Positions 1 through 9,088 are shown, numbered from the stretch's first letter. The stretch: DNA of 29,879 nucleotides from Gemmatimonadales bacterium UBA4456 (GCA_002390225.1 DGOW01000033.1:1-29879), one strand, 5' to 3'. Numbers and translations are program-made. Notes: generated by a model from the sequence alone, not told the origin.

Positions 1-1070
1 CCCCCGGCGACCAGACGAGCTCCTTCCTTCTTGCCCGTCTCGACGTAGCCCATCACGCGGTCGAGCTGTTCCTCGCTCACGATTGCACCCAGACGGGTGT
101 TCGCGTCCATCGGGTCACCGACGGTCATCTTTTCGGCTCGGCCCGCGAACTCGGTCACGAAGTCATCGTAGATTGCTCGCTCTACCAGGACGCGCGAACC
201 CGCTGCACACACCTCACCCTTTCCGTAGAAAATGCCCATGGTCGCGCCCCGTACCGCCGCTCTCACATCAGCATCGGCGAGTACGATATTCGGGGATTTT
301 CCACCGAGTTCCAGAGAGACCTTCTTGAGCGTGTCAGCCGCGCTCCGCATCACGATTTTTCCCACCTCGGTCGAACCCGTGAAGGCGATCGCGTCGACCC
401 CCGGGTGCGCGACAAGTGCTGCGCCTGCGGTCTCGCCGAAACCCGGCACGACGTTGAAAACGCCGGCCGGAAAGCCGACCTCGCCTGCCAACTCCGCGAG
501 TCGGATGGCCGTCAGTGGCGTCTGCTCGGCCGGCTTCAGGATGATGGCATTACCGCACGCCAGGGCCGGGGCGACTTTCCACGTCGCTAGCGAAAGCGGG
601 AAATTCCAGGGTGTGATACAGCCGACGACGCCGACAGGCTCGCGCAGCGTGTAGTTCAGAAATGGCCCCGCGACGGGGATCGTAGAGCCCTCGATCTTGT
701 CGGCGAGACCCGCGAAATAGCGGAAGTTTTCGATGACGCTGGGTAGATCGACCTTCCGCGACTCGAAGTATGGCTTGCCGTTGTCAGCCGTCTCGAGAGC
801 ACCGAACTCGTCGGCGTTCGCCTGCAGGGCATCGGCGAGCTTCCAAAGGAGGCGAGACCGCTTGTGCGGGTTCATGTCACGCCATTCGGGGTTCTTCATG
901 GCGCCCCGAGCTGCGTCGACCGCCCGGTCGATGTCCGCAGCCTGGCCGGACGCGACTTCGGTAATGGTCTCGTGTGTGGCCGGGTTGATGGTCGCGAAGG
1001 TGCCACCATCCGCTGCGTCCGCCCACTCGTTACCGATCCACATCTGGTTCCGGATCGTCTGCTCAGACAT
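1..1070 (-). CDS. Aldehyde dehydrogenase (NAD(P)+-dependent), C-terminus cut by window edge
   Basis: This gene oxidises an aldehyde to the carboxylic acid with NAD(P)+. It begins at ATG 1070 (MSEQTIRNQMW) behind a GGGAG ribosome binding site and runs off the left edge after about 356 of an expected ~490 residues. Visible ALDH motifs, in order, are TPWNFPLSLATWKVAPAL, the cofactor-binding stretch ILKPAEQTPLTA, FTGSTEVGK, the general-base glutamate in SLELGGKSPN, and the catalytic cysteine in GEVCAAGSR. The cysteine context (GEVCAAGSR rather than GQxC) resembles betaine/phenylacetaldehyde-type ALDHs, but the substrate cannot be fixed. It lies 90 bp downstream of an enoyl-CoA hydratase on the same strand, so a shared catabolic operon is likely. 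Confidence 0.93.
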   Translation of the reverse strand, partial: MSEQTIRNQMWIGNEWADAADGGTFATINPATHETITEVASGQAADIDRAVDAARGAMKNPEWRDMNPHKRSRLLWKLADALQANADEFGALETADNGKPYFESRKVDLPSVIENFRYFAGLADKIEGSTIPVAGPFLNYTLREPVGVVGCITPWNFPLSLATWKVAPALACGNAIILKPAEQTPLTAIRLAELAGEVGFPAGVFNVVPGFGETAGAALVAHPGVDAIAFTGSTEVGKIVMRSAADTLKKVSLELGGKSPNIVLADADVRAAVRGATMGIFYGKGEVCAAGSRVLVERAIYDDFVTEFAGRAEKMTVGDPMDANTRLGAIVSEEQLDRVMGYVETGKKEGARLVAG

Positions 1071-1100
1071 ATCGTCTCCCTGAAGGCCTCATATGAACGT

Positions 1101-1135
1101 GAAGCGGGGCCCGGAGTGCATCCGGACCCCGCTTC
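1101..1135 (-). promoter_or_regulatory. Intergenic GC hairpin between enoyl-CoA hydratase and ALDH
   Basis: A 9-bp stem (GAAGCGGGG with CCCCGCTTC) encloses a second 5-bp stem (CCGGA with TCCGG). It lies between the hydratase stop and the ALDH start. No T-tract follows on either strand, so it may be a processing or attenuation hairpin and not a simple terminator. Confidence 0.4.
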
Positions 1136-1159
1136 AACGTATCGTGATCGTCGACAGCC

Positions 1160-1960
1160 TCAGCTGCCGGTGAACTCGGCTGTGCGCTTCTCGATGTAGG
1201 CGTTGAGGCCTTCTTTCGCATCGCTGCTGGCGAAGAGCTGCGCCTGCAACTCGCGCTCTAGGGTCAGGGCGAGTTCGAATGGGAGCTCAGCACCGGTCTG
1301 GACCGAACGCTTGATGAGGCCGACTGCCTTTGTGGCCTTGTTCGGTGTAGTGAACTGACTGGCGTATTCGAGCACTGCTTCGAGGAATGAGTCACGGTCC
1401 TCGTGGTCGTAGATCTCGTTCACCAGGCCGTGCTTGTGGGCCTGGTCGAAGCCGAACGTCGTTCCTTCTGCCATCATCTGAATGGCGACAGGCTTGCCGA
1501 CCAGGCGAACAAGGCGCTGAGTGCCACCGGTGCCGGGCAGTACGCCCAGCGCAACCTCCGGGAGCCCGACTTTGCCGGCATCCTTGCGGGCGATCCGGAT
1601 ATCCGCCGCCATTGCGATCTCGAGTCCACCGCCGACCGTATGGCCGTTGAGTGCTGCGATCACGAGCTTGGGCGTGTGCTCGAGGCGATTCAAGGTCTCG
1701 TTGGCGTGCAGGCAGAAGCAGTACTTCCACTCCGGGTCGGCCTCAGAGAGCATGCCGATGTTCGCGCCCGCACAGAAGAACTTTTCGCCCGCACCGGTGA
1801 GGACGATCACCTCCACGTTTTGGTCGAAGCGCGCCTTGATGATGCTTTCATCAAGCTGACGCATCATCTCGTGCGTGTAGGTGTTCGCGGGCGGATCGTC
1901 GAGTGTGAGAAGGGCGACCTTGCCACGAACCTCATAGTGCACCAATACCGAATCGGACAT
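1160..1960 (-). CDS. Enoyl-CoA hydratase/isomerase (crotonase) family protein
   Basis: A crotonase-fold enzyme of 266 residues, the usual length, likely hydrating a 2-enoyl-CoA in fatty-acid or amino-acid degradation. The oxyanion-hole segment FFCAGANIGML is at ~61-71. The second signature NGHTVGGGLEIAMAADIRIA carries Glu114, and GLPEVALGVLPGTGGTQRL carries Glu135. These match the two catalytic glutamates of mitochondrial enoyl-CoA hydratase, so true hydratase activity is plausible. The ATG start has an AGGGGA ribosome site just upstream. The aldehyde dehydrogenase follows on the same strand after a hairpin-containing gap. Other crotonase activities (isomerase, or a dedicated CoA-ester hydratase) cannot be excluded. 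Confidence 0.92.
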   Translation of the reverse strand: MSDSVLVHYEVRGKVALLTLDDPPANTYTHEMMRQLDESIIKARFDQNVEVIVLTGAGEKFFCAGANIGMLSEADPEWKYCFCLHANETLNRLEHTPKLVIAALNGHTVGGGLEIAMAADIRIARKDAGKVGLPEVALGVLPGTGGTQRLVRLVGKPVAIQMMAEGTTFGFDQAHKHGLVNEIYDHEDRDSFLEAVLEYASQFTTPNKATKAVGLIKRSVQTGAELPFELALTLERELQAQLFASSDAKEGLNAYIEKRTAEFTGS

Positions 1961-2164
1961 CTGGGTTTTCCCCTGAAATGGATGCTGTGAGCGTCTTCGG
2001 GAGTCGCAAAAGGGAGGCGAGATCGGGCGTCCGACCGGGCTCCAGAAGAGATTGAAAGGTCCTCACGTCGGTCCCGGCGGTCAACCGGCCGAAGTCGTGT
2101 GAACCCGGTGTGAATCGAAGAATTTCTGGTGGACTTTCGTAGTGGGGGTGTGAAGTCGCACATC

Positions 2165-2196
2165 GGTACGTTGTGTGGGGTAGAACACACGGTACC
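2165..2196. promoter_or_regulatory. Imperfect inverted repeat upstream of nfeD
   Basis: GGTAC (2165-2169) pairs with GTACC (2192-2196) and GTGTG (2173-2177) with CACAC (2186-2190). The structure sits about 35 bp before the nfeD start. It could be an operator or a 5'-UTR hairpin. No convincing -35/-10 pair was identified beside it. Confidence 0.3.
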
Positions 2197-2230
2197 TTGA
2201 CGTGCCGGAGATCTACCGGAGGCTGTTCAA

Positions 2231-3598
2231 ATGATTCGCCGAATTCCGTTGTTCATGGCCATGACCGCGGCCCTGTGCGCGCTCCCGGCGCCTGTGCTTG
2301 CACAAGCAACTTCCCTGGTCATTCGAGTTCCTGTGACCGGTGTGGTTGAACTCGGGCTTGCTCCATTCATCGAGCGTAGTCTCGAAGAGGCCGCAGCAAA
2401 TGGGGCTGCGGCCGTCATCCTCGATATGGATACGCCCGGTGGTCGGGTGGATGCTGCGGAGCGCATCTCCGACGCCCTCACCGACTCGCCGGTTCCGGTC
2501 TATACCCTCGTGAACCGACGAGCGTATTCGGCCGGTGCCCTGATTGCGCTGTCCACAGATCGCATCTACATGCGCCCGGGTTCGGTGATCGGCGCGGCTA
2601 CACCCGTTGACGGCAGTGGGACGAAAGCGTCCGAGAAGATCGTGTCTGCGATGCGCAGTCAGATGCGCGCCCTGGCGGAGGAGTCGGATTTGGATCCCGA
2701 CGTTGCAGCGGCAATGGTCGACGAAGACATCGAGATCGAGGGTGTCACGGAAGTCGGCAAGCTGCTGACGCTCACTACGGAAGAGGCAGTCGACATCGGC
2801 TACGCGCTCGAGACCGACGATATGGCCGCGCTCCTTGAAGAGCTCGGTATCGCAGAGGCCACCGTCACGACAGCAGAGGCGAATTGGGCAGAGCGGGTGG
2901 TGCGCTTTTTTTCCAATCCGGTTGTCGCTCCGTTTCTCCTGTCACTCGGCTTTCTGGGTATCCTGACGGAGGTCAAGTCGCCGACCTTCGGCGTGGCCGG
3001 GCTCGCGGGTGTGCTCGCGCTTTCGCTATTCTTTGGTTCCCACTTGATCATCGGACTCGCTGGGCTCGAAGACCTTATCATTTTCGCTGTCGGGCTCGGT
3101 TTGATCGGGGTTGAGGTCTTGCTGATCCCGGGCTTTGGAATTTTTGGACTTCTTGGCGGAATCGGAGTCATGGCCGGTCTGTATCTGAGTATGCTTGGCG
3201 GATTGCCGACGTCTCCGGACTTCACGCGTGCGGGACTTGTACTCAGCACCACCGTTGTACTCATCGTTGTATCGGCCTGGGTCGTGATTCGTACGCTGCC
3301 CGGGGCTTCCCGACTGGCGCGCAGCGGCATCCTGCTTACAGACAGCACCGATCGCGAGAGCGGATATGAGTCGGCCGTGTCACGCGACGACCTGGTGGGA
3401 GTCGTCGGGAAGGCGATTTCTGACCTTCGACCCGCAGGTACTGCCCTGTTCGGAGACGAGCGCATCGACGTGGTCTCTGAATCAGAATGGATCACCGAGG
3501 GTATGCCGGTGAAGGTCGTCAGCGCCGAGGGATATCGGCACGTAGTTCGGGCCATGGATCAGTCAGAGCTTACCGAGGGCACGTCCACCGAGGCGTGA
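2231..3598 (+). CDS. nfeD: NfeD-family membrane serine protease (ClpP-like), long form
   Basis: NfeD proteins are membrane-bound ClpP-class proteases that work with flotillin/stomatin proteins. A signal peptide (~1-24, ending VLAQA) precedes a ClpP-like domain (~28-210) with MDTPGG at 66-71, the likely nucleophile Ser100 in RRAYSAGALIAL, and the probable catalytic Lys136 in SEKIVSAMRS. A hydrophobic block (~230-360) gives about four or five membrane segments, and the C-terminal ~80 residues fit the soluble OB-fold NfeD domain. The length of 455 aa matches the long form. The start has GGAGG upstream (…ccggaggctgttcaaATG). floA begins 39 bp downstream, the classic NfeD-flotillin pairing. Ser100/Lys136 are assigned by motif resemblance to the archaeal PH1510 dyad. 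Confidence 0.93.
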   Translation: MIRRIPLFMAMTAALCALPAPVLAQATSLVIRVPVTGVVELGLAPFIERSLEEAAANGAAAVILDMDTPGGRVDAAERISDALTDSPVPVYTLVNRRAYSAGALIALSTDRIYMRPGSVIGAATPVDGSGTKASEKIVSAMRSQMRALAEESDLDPDVAAAMVDEDIEIEGVTEVGKLLTLTTEEAVDIGYALETDDMAALLEELGIAEATVTTAEANWAERVVRFFSNPVVAPFLLSLGFLGILTEVKSPTFGVAGLAGVLALSLFFGSHLIIGLAGLEDLIIFAVGLGLIGVEVLLIPGFGIFGLLGGIGVMAGLYLSMLGGLPTSPDFTRAGLVLSTTVVLIVVSAWVVIRTLPGASRLARSGILLTDSTDRESGYESAVSRDDLVGVVGKAISDLRPAGTALFGDERIDVVSESEWITEGMPVKVVSAEGYRHVVRAMDQSELTEGTSTEA

Positions 3599-3637
3599 CC
3601 GCTCACACAACCCACCACTTCTATCGAGGCTCCACAT

Positions 3638-4630
3638 ATGGATGGTGTCGCAGCATTCAACTTGATTTTGCTGGCCGGTTCCGTGTCCCTGGTGTTCATC
3701 ATTGCCTGGGCGATTCCGGTGCGACTCTGGGTGGAAGCCCTCTCCGCCGGTGTATCCGTCGGGATTGGCACGCTCATAGGCATGCGCCTGAGGAAGGTGT
3801 CACCGGCCGCGATCGTCCGACCGTTGATTAACGCAACCAAGGCAGGACTGGGTCTGGACATCAACGCGCTCGAGGCTCACTACCTTGCGGGCGGACGCGT
3901 AGACCGGGTCGTCGGTGCGCTCATCTCGGCGGACAAGGCTGCGATCGATCTCGCCTTCAATCAGGCTGCTGCCATCGATCTGGCCGGTCGTGACGTCTTC
4001 GAGGCCGTCCAAGTGTCGGTGAACCCCAAGGTCATCAACACGCCCAAGGTCGCCGCGATGGCGAAAGATGGAATTCAGCTGATCGCAGTTGCCCGCGTGA
4101 CGGTTCGCGCGAACATCAACCGGCTCGTCGGAGGAGCGGGTGAAGACACCATCCTCGCGCGGGTCGGTGAAGGCATCGTCTCGACGATCGGCTCGGCTAA
4201 TTCTCACAAGGACGTGCTTGAGAACCCGGACGGCATTTCGAAGACGGTATTGGGCAAGGGGCTCGACTCCGGGACGGCGTTCGAGATCCTCTCGATCGAC
4301 ATCGCGGACGTGGACGTCGGGAAGAACATCGGCGCCGAGCTGCAGACCGATCAGGCTGAGGCTGATAAGCGGGTTGCCCAGGCCCGAGCCGAGGAACGTC
4401 GTGCGATGGCTGTGGCTCAGGAGCAGGAGATGAAGGCGCTCGTCGGGCAGATGCGTGCCGAGGTCGTGAAGGCTGAGGCAGAGGTCCCACTAGCGCTTGC
4501 CGACGCGTTCCGCTCAGGTAACCTGGGAGTCATGGACTTCATGAAGTATCGCAACGTTGAAGCTGACACGAGCATGCGTAATGCGATCGCTGGCCCGGAC
4601 GATGCCGCGAACGAGCCCCTGGACGAGTAA
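3638..4630 (+). CDS. floA: Flotillin-like protein FloA
   Basis: FloA is a bacterial flotillin-like scaffold that organises membrane microdomains. At 330 aa it has the standard family length. An N-terminal hydrophobic hairpin (~5-50) anchors the protein. The SPHB/PHB-like region follows (~55-200), including LRKVSPAAIVRPLINATKAG and ARVTVRANINRLVGGAGE. An Ala/Glu-rich coiled coil (~225-290, QTDQAEADKRVAQARAEERR) fits oligomerisation, and a short acidic tail ends the protein. It lies between nfeD (39 bp upstream) and a small-TM coiled-coil protein (11 bp downstream), so the three are likely one transcript. The sequence is strongly FloA-like and unlikely to be a generic SPFH protein. Confidence 0.95.
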   Translation: MDGVAAFNLILLAGSVSLVFIIAWAIPVRLWVEALSAGVSVGIGTLIGMRLRKVSPAAIVRPLINATKAGLGLDINALEAHYLAGGRVDRVVGALISADKAAIDLAFNQAAAIDLAGRDVFEAVQVSVNPKVINTPKVAAMAKDGIQLIAVARVTVRANINRLVGGAGEDTILARVGEGIVSTIGSANSHKDVLENPDGISKTVLGKGLDSGTAFEILSIDIADVDVGKNIGAELQTDQAEADKRVAQARAEERRAMAVAQEQEMKALVGQMRAEVVKAEAEVPLALADAFRSGNLGVMDFMKYRNVEADTSMRNAIAGPDDAANEPLDE

Positions 4631-4641
4631 TCGACTAGACC

Positions 4642-5376
4642 ATGGAAGAGCTGATCTTCTTCGCCGTGATCATCTTCTTTTCGATCATCGAATCGATCGC
4701 GCGTAGCCGTAAGCAAAAGAAGGGTGGAGGCACCATTGAGGAGAGCCCCACCGAAGATCAGGATCCGGCCGAGTGGGAGTTCGAGTGGGCACCGGAGTCG
4801 CCTGCTGAATTGCCGACATACGACGAGGATCCGTCGTACGATGATCTTGTGACGCGCAGTGGTAGCGTGCCACCTCCAGCGCCGCGTGGCGTGGAGTCAC
4901 CAACGCCATCGTCGCGCACTCTTTTGTCGGGGGGACTGCTCGAAGAGCTCGCGGGAATGGCGGGGAAGCTCGAGGCTGAGCGTGAGCGAATGGAGCAGGG
5001 AGAAGCTCGGGCGAGCCGGGAGGAGGAGGCTCGCGCTGAGGAGCAGCGACAATGGGCCGAGCAGCAGGAGGAGCGCGAGCGGGCGAGGCGACGAGCCCCG
5101 CGCGAGTCGCGCTCCACCGCTGCGGTACATCGTGGGCCCGCCCGCCCGCGCCCAACGCACCTCGTCCACAAGTCACATGCGGAGTACGGGACAGATCCGT
5201 CGGAACGGTCCCGCTCCGAGCAGGACGGACTCGATCCGCTTGCCCGCACTCTGTCGGCCGATGCCAAGGCGATCCGTCGGCAGCTCAGGAACCACGGTAA
5301 ATCGGCTCTGCGTCAGGCCATCATACTTCAGGAGGTGCTAGGGCCGCCGAAGGCGATGCGTGAGGAGTCGGTCTGA
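4642..5376 (+). CDS. Hypothetical membrane-anchored, charged coiled-coil protein in the floA operon
   Basis: I do not recognise a named family. The 244-residue protein starts with one membrane segment (~2-17, EELIFFAVIIFFSIIES) and a basic stop-transfer patch (RSRKQKKGG). An acidic, proline-rich linker (~30-95) follows. A Glu/Arg/Gln-rich stretch (~107-150) is a predicted coiled coil. The C-terminus holds a basic, apparently structured motif (~213-240, IRRQLRNHGKSALRQAIILQ, then EVLGPPKA) of the kind seen at the end of other uncharacterised proteins. Location 11 bp after floA suggests a partner of the flotillin-NfeD microdomain. It ends 3 bp from the convergent aconitase stop codon. Confidence 0.82.
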   Translation: MEELIFFAVIIFFSIIESIARSRKQKKGGGTIEESPTEDQDPAEWEFEWAPESPAELPTYDEDPSYDDLVTRSGSVPPPAPRGVESPTPSSRTLLSGGLLEELAGMAGKLEAERERMEQGEARASREEEARAEEQRQWAEQQEERERARRRAPRESRSTAAVHRGPARPRPTHLVHKSHAEYGTDPSERSRSEQDGLDPLARTLSADAKAIRRQLRNHGKSALRQAIILQEVLGPPKAMREESV

Positions 5377-5379
5377 AGC

Positions 5380-8091
5380 CTACATCTCACCCCGGGCCAT
5401 CTTGCGCAGGACCGTCTGCAGGATGCCGCCGTTCATGTAGTAATCGACGTCGACATCGGAGTCGAGTCGGGCGTTAGCCTTGAACGTCGTGACGGTTCCG
5501 TCATCAGCTGTTGCCGTCACGTCGACGGTGCAGCCTGGCTCGAGACCGTCGGCGATGCCGCTGATGTCGAACGTCTCGCGGCCCGTCAGCCCCAGGGACG
5601 TCGGTGTGTCTCCTTCCCGGAACTCGAGAGGCAGCACACCCATGCCGACCAGATTGCTTCGGTGGATGCGTTCGAAGCTTTCCGCGATCACGGCTTTTAC
5701 GCCGAGCAGGATGGTGCCCTTCGCGGCCCAGTCGCGGGAGCTTCCCGTGCCGTATTCGTTGCCTGCGAGCACGATGAGGGGCGTTCCGTCGGTCTGGTAC
5801 TTCATTGAGGCGTCGTAGATCGGCATCACCTCACCTGTAGGCAGGTACTCCGTGTAGCCACCTTCTTTCTCGTCGAGGAGGAGGTTCTTGATGCGCACGT
5901 TTCCAAACGTTCCGCGCATCATCACCTCATGGTTCCCGCGCCGGGAGCCAAAGGTGTTGAAGTCCTTCACCGTTACGTCGTGCTCACGCAGGTACAGCCC
6001 GGCGGGCTCCGCCTTGGGGATCGCACCGGCCGGTGAGATGTGGTCGGTCGTGACGGACTGGCCCATAAGCGCGAGGACTCGCGCCCCAGAGACGTCTTCC
6101 AGGGCCGGCACGTCCATCGACATCCCCTCGAAGAAGGGGGGGCGTCGCACGTATGTGGAGTCCGCATCCCACTCATAAAGGCTGCTTTCTTCCGGGAGAG
6201 GGAGGGCCTGCCAATTTTCGTCGCCCGTCGTGACCACCGCGTATCGATCCGTGAACATGTCGGGTTTGAGTGAGTTGGACACCGTTTCTTTTACCTCCTG
6301 CTGCGACGGCCAGATGTCGCGCAGGTACACTGGTTCACCGTCGCTCCCGGTCCCGAGCGGATCAACGTCGAGATCGATGTCCATGCGGCCCGCGAGCGCG
6401 TACGCGACCACGAGCCCCGGCGAGGCAAGGTAGTTCGCACGGACGAGCGGGTGGATGCGGGCTTCGAAGTTTCTGTTCCCGGACAGGACGGACGAGACCA
6501 CGAGACCGTTCTGGTCGACCGCGTTGTGAATGTGTTCCGGCAGTGGGCCCGAGTTACCGATGCACGTCATGCAGCCATACCCGACTACGTGGAACCGAAG
6601 TTCCTCGAGATAGGGCAAGAGTCCGGACTCCGTCAGGTAGTCGGTGACCACTTGGCTGCCCGGCGCCATCGCCGTCTTCACCCAGGGCTTCACACGAAGA
6701 CCCTTCTCGACGGCCTTCTTCGCGAGCAGTCCGGCCCCGACCATCACGGAAGGGTTGGAGGTATTCGTACAACTCGTGATGGAGGCGATCACCACGGTGC
6801 CGTCCGAGATGTCCATGGAGTCGTCGTCGTCGCTCACTTCGACAGTGCGGCCTCCGTTCAACTGGTATCCGGAAGGAACGAGCGCCGGGAGATCCTTCGC
6901 GAACTGGCGACCCATGTCCACCATTCGGATCCGGTCCTGCGGCCGCTTCGGGCCGGCTAGGCTCGGCTCCACTGTGGAAAGATCCAGCTCCAGCTTCGAT
7001 GTGAATTCCGGATCGGGCGTTTCGTCGGTGCGGAAGAGGCCAAGCTCCTTCGAAACCGTCTCGACCCTTGAAATCATCCCGGAGTCGCGGCCCGTGCCTC
7101 GCAGGTAACGCAGTGAGGAATCGTCGACCGGGAAGAAGCCAATCGTTGCCCCGTATTCTGGCGACATGTTCGCAAGCGTCGCCTTGTCGGGGAGGCTCAG
7201 ATTGCTGAGGCCGGCTCCGTAATACTCGACAAAGCGGCCCACCACGCCGTGAGCTCGTAGCAGTTCGGTTACACGAAGCACGAGGTCAGTTGCTGTCGCA
7301 CCCTCAGGCAGTGTGCCCGTGAGCTTCATGCCTACAACCTCAGGCAGCAGCATGTAATAGGGCTGTCCGAGTACGACCGCCTCGGCCTCGATGCCCCCCA
7401 CACCCCAGCCGACAACCCCTAGACCGTTCACCATCGTCGTGTGGGAGTCCGTTCCCACCAGGGTGTCGGGATAGGCGAGGAATGCCCCGTCGTGCTCACG
7501 GCGGTGAATTACTGACGCCAGGTACTCGAGATTGACCTGGTGAACGATGCCTGTGCCCGGCGGGACGACGGAGAAGTTAGCGAAGGCTTCCTGAGCCCAG
7601 CGAAGTAGGGCATACCGCTCGCGGTTGCGCTCGAACTCCTTCTCGACATTCAGACGGAAGGCGTCTTCGAAGCCGAAATAGTCGACCTGGACCGAGTGAT
7701 CGATCACAAGGTCTGCCGGCACGACCGGATTGATCCGCGAGGGGTCACCTCCCAGCTCGCGAATACCGTCTCGCATCGCTGCGAGGTCGACGACGGCCGG
7801 GACACCCGTGAAATCCTGAAGCACCACACGCGTGGGCATGAACGGCAGGTCTGCTCCTGCGTTCGTCGGACTCCATTGCGCCACGGAGCGGACGTGCTCT
7901 TGCGTGACGTACGAGCCGCCGGCGTGCCGAAGCGCATTCTCGAGGAGAATACGAATCGAGAAGGGGAGTCGGTCGAGCGTGTCGATCACGCCCTCGTCTT
8001 CGAGGCGCGACAACTTGTAGAACGAGGTCGCACCCTCAGGCAGGTCGATGCTGGAAAGAGCGCCGAAGGGATCGCGAGTGTGGTCCGCCAC
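5380..8091 (-). CDS. acnA: Aconitate hydratase A
   Basis: Aconitase interconverts citrate and isocitrate in the TCA cycle through a [4Fe-4S] cluster. The 903-residue length is standard for AcnA/IRP-type enzymes. The three cluster ligands are visible as Cys441 in SCTNTSNPS and Cys507/Cys510 in GYGCMTCIGNSG. The N-terminal domain has LVGTDSHTTMVNGLGVVGWG, and the swivel domain has GNEYGTGSSRDWAAKG. The likely start is GTG (MADHTRDPFG), with GGAG five bases before it. The gene is on the opposite strand from citrate synthase about 1 kb away. Its 3' end abuts the convergent floA operon with only 3 bp between the stops, and I see no terminator there. Confidence 0.97.
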   Translation of the reverse strand: MADHTRDPFGALSSIDLPEGATSFYKLSRLEDEGVIDTLDRLPFSIRILLENALRHAGGSYVTQEHVRSVAQWSPTNAGADLPFMPTRVVLQDFTGVPAVVDLAAMRDGIRELGGDPSRINPVVPADLVIDHSVQVDYFGFEDAFRLNVEKEFERNRERYALLRWAQEAFANFSVVPPGTGIVHQVNLEYLASVIHRREHDGAFLAYPDTLVGTDSHTTMVNGLGVVGWGVGGIEAEAVVLGQPYYMLLPEVVGMKLTGTLPEGATATDLVLRVTELLRAHGVVGRFVEYYGAGLSNLSLPDKATLANMSPEYGATIGFFPVDDSSLRYLRGTGRDSGMISRVETVSKELGLFRTDETPDPEFTSKLELDLSTVEPSLAGPKRPQDRIRMVDMGRQFAKDLPALVPSGYQLNGGRTVEVSDDDDSMDISDGTVVIASITSCTNTSNPSVMVGAGLLAKKAVEKGLRVKPWVKTAMAPGSQVVTDYLTESGLLPYLEELRFHVVGYGCMTCIGNSGPLPEHIHNAVDQNGLVVSSVLSGNRNFEARIHPLVRANYLASPGLVVAYALAGRMDIDLDVDPLGTGSDGEPVYLRDIWPSQQEVKETVSNSLKPDMFTDRYAVVTTGDENWQALPLPEESSLYEWDADSTYVRRPPFFEGMSMDVPALEDVSGARVLALMGQSVTTDHISPAGAIPKAEPAGLYLREHDVTVKDFNTFGSRRGNHEVMMRGTFGNVRIKNLLLDEKEGGYTEYLPTGEVMPIYDASMKYQTDGTPLIVLAGNEYGTGSSRDWAAKGTILLGVKAVIAESFERIHRSNLVGMGVLPLEFREGDTPTSLGLTGRETFDISGIADGLEPGCTVDVTATADDGTVTTFKANARLDSDVDVDYYMNGGILQTVLRKMARGEM

Positions 8092-8368
8092 GATGGCTCC
8101 GCAGTTGAAACGTCCGTCAGGTGGGGCCGCACCGGAGCCACCGATGCCGTTGCACCCCAGCCCCTAAGAATGGCCAAAGTCGCGGGTGGTGTCAGGGGGC
8201 TGCCACGTACTGGGTTCTCTCGCCCCCACTCTCGCCGTCGGCCGCTGAACGGGGGCACGATATGCGGTCGTCGGGAGTCGCCTCGATGCCGAAGATGCAT
8301 TTACCAGAGGTGACTAGGAGGAGGCGTATCAGCGCTTCCAGAATGCGTACACGGTTGGCCGCGGTATC

Positions 8369-8641
8369 ATGGCGGAGGTGGGGGTAGGGGAGGGGCTGGC
8401 CGAAGCTGCAATCAGGACGGCGCGTTGGGCCGATGTGATTGAGTTGTGGGAGAGTCGGTCGCGGGCTCCCAACTCCAGAGCATGGGCCAAGTTCCGGCTG
8501 CGGCAGACCTAAGAAGCCATCAGCCAGGGGGACATCCCCCTCGATGCCTACCAGACCTTTCTGGCTCGAACGGGGACGGCCGACCCCGGGTGGACTGCCG
8601 TCGATGAGGCTCGCGCTGCGGCTGCGCGACTCGTCGGGTAG
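8369..8641 (+). pseudogene. Small broken ORF interrupted by TAA (no recognised family)
   Basis: One reading frame from ATG 8369 to TAG 8639-8641 has coding-like composition but contains an in-frame TAA at 8510-8512. The first half reads MAEVGVGEGLAEAAIRTARW and includes DVIELWESRSRAP. The second half, after the stop, reads EAISQGDIPLDAYQTFLART and ends ARAAAARLVG. No good ribosome site precedes the ATG and I recognise no family. It may be a decayed gene fragment, or chance openness in GC-rich DNA. The rest of the interval from 8092 to the tRNA shows nothing I can support. Confidence 0.35.
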
Positions 8642-8698
8642 CAGATACGACTCGACGTCGGCCTACAGGGTAGCGATAATGCTTTCCTGAACCACCCT

Positions 8699-8781
8699 GC
8701 CGGGGTGGCGGAACGGTAGACGCGGCGGCCTCAAAAGCCGCTGTCCGCAAGGACGTGCGGGTTCGATTCCCGCCCCCGGTA
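8699..8781 (+). tRNA. tRNA-Leu (anticodon CAA)
   Basis: The acceptor stem GCCGGGG pairs with CCCCGGT (first pair G·U). The anticodon stem GCGGC/GCCGC holds the loop CTCAAAA, giving anticodon CAA, which reads UUG. A long variable arm (GTCC-GCAA-GGAC) marks a class II tRNA, and the T arm is GCGGG-TTCGATT-CCCGC. CCA is not encoded. The gene stands alone between the aconitase and citrate synthase genes. Confidence 0.95.
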
Positions 8782-8993
8782 TTGATTTGTCCGACCATGC
8801 AATGTGGCGGAGACGGTGAGCGGAATGACGGCAGATCGTGCTGACGATCCGGATGAACGGGCCGGAGCGGCGCATCTTCGCCCTTCTTCCGTCTCGGATT
8901 TCCTCCCTGGCGCGCGCTCCTCCCCGCGGCGGTCTCCATGGTGATCCGCTCCCGGGTGATGTCGCTACGCTGTACGCGCTCGATCGCCACATC

Positions 8994-9022
8994 TTGGGAG
9001 CAGCATCTAGCGTGGATATACT
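8994..9022 (+). promoter_or_regulatory. Candidate sigma-70-type promoter of citrate synthase
   Basis: TTGGGA (8994-8999) and TATACT (9017-9022) are separated by 17 bp, the preferred spacing. The -10 lies 67 bp before the gltA start. The rest of the 307-bp interval between the tRNA and gltA (8782-9088) holds no gene I can support. Confidence 0.5.
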
Positions 9023-9088
9023 TACAGGCTGTATTCGAATTGAAGCGTCGGCCCCCCGCGACCAACGGCCGGCATACACGGAGCACAC

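Noticed and set aside
8369..8641. Selenocysteine or pyrrolysine readthrough for the broken ORF
   Set aside because: The internal stop is TAA, which neither system uses.
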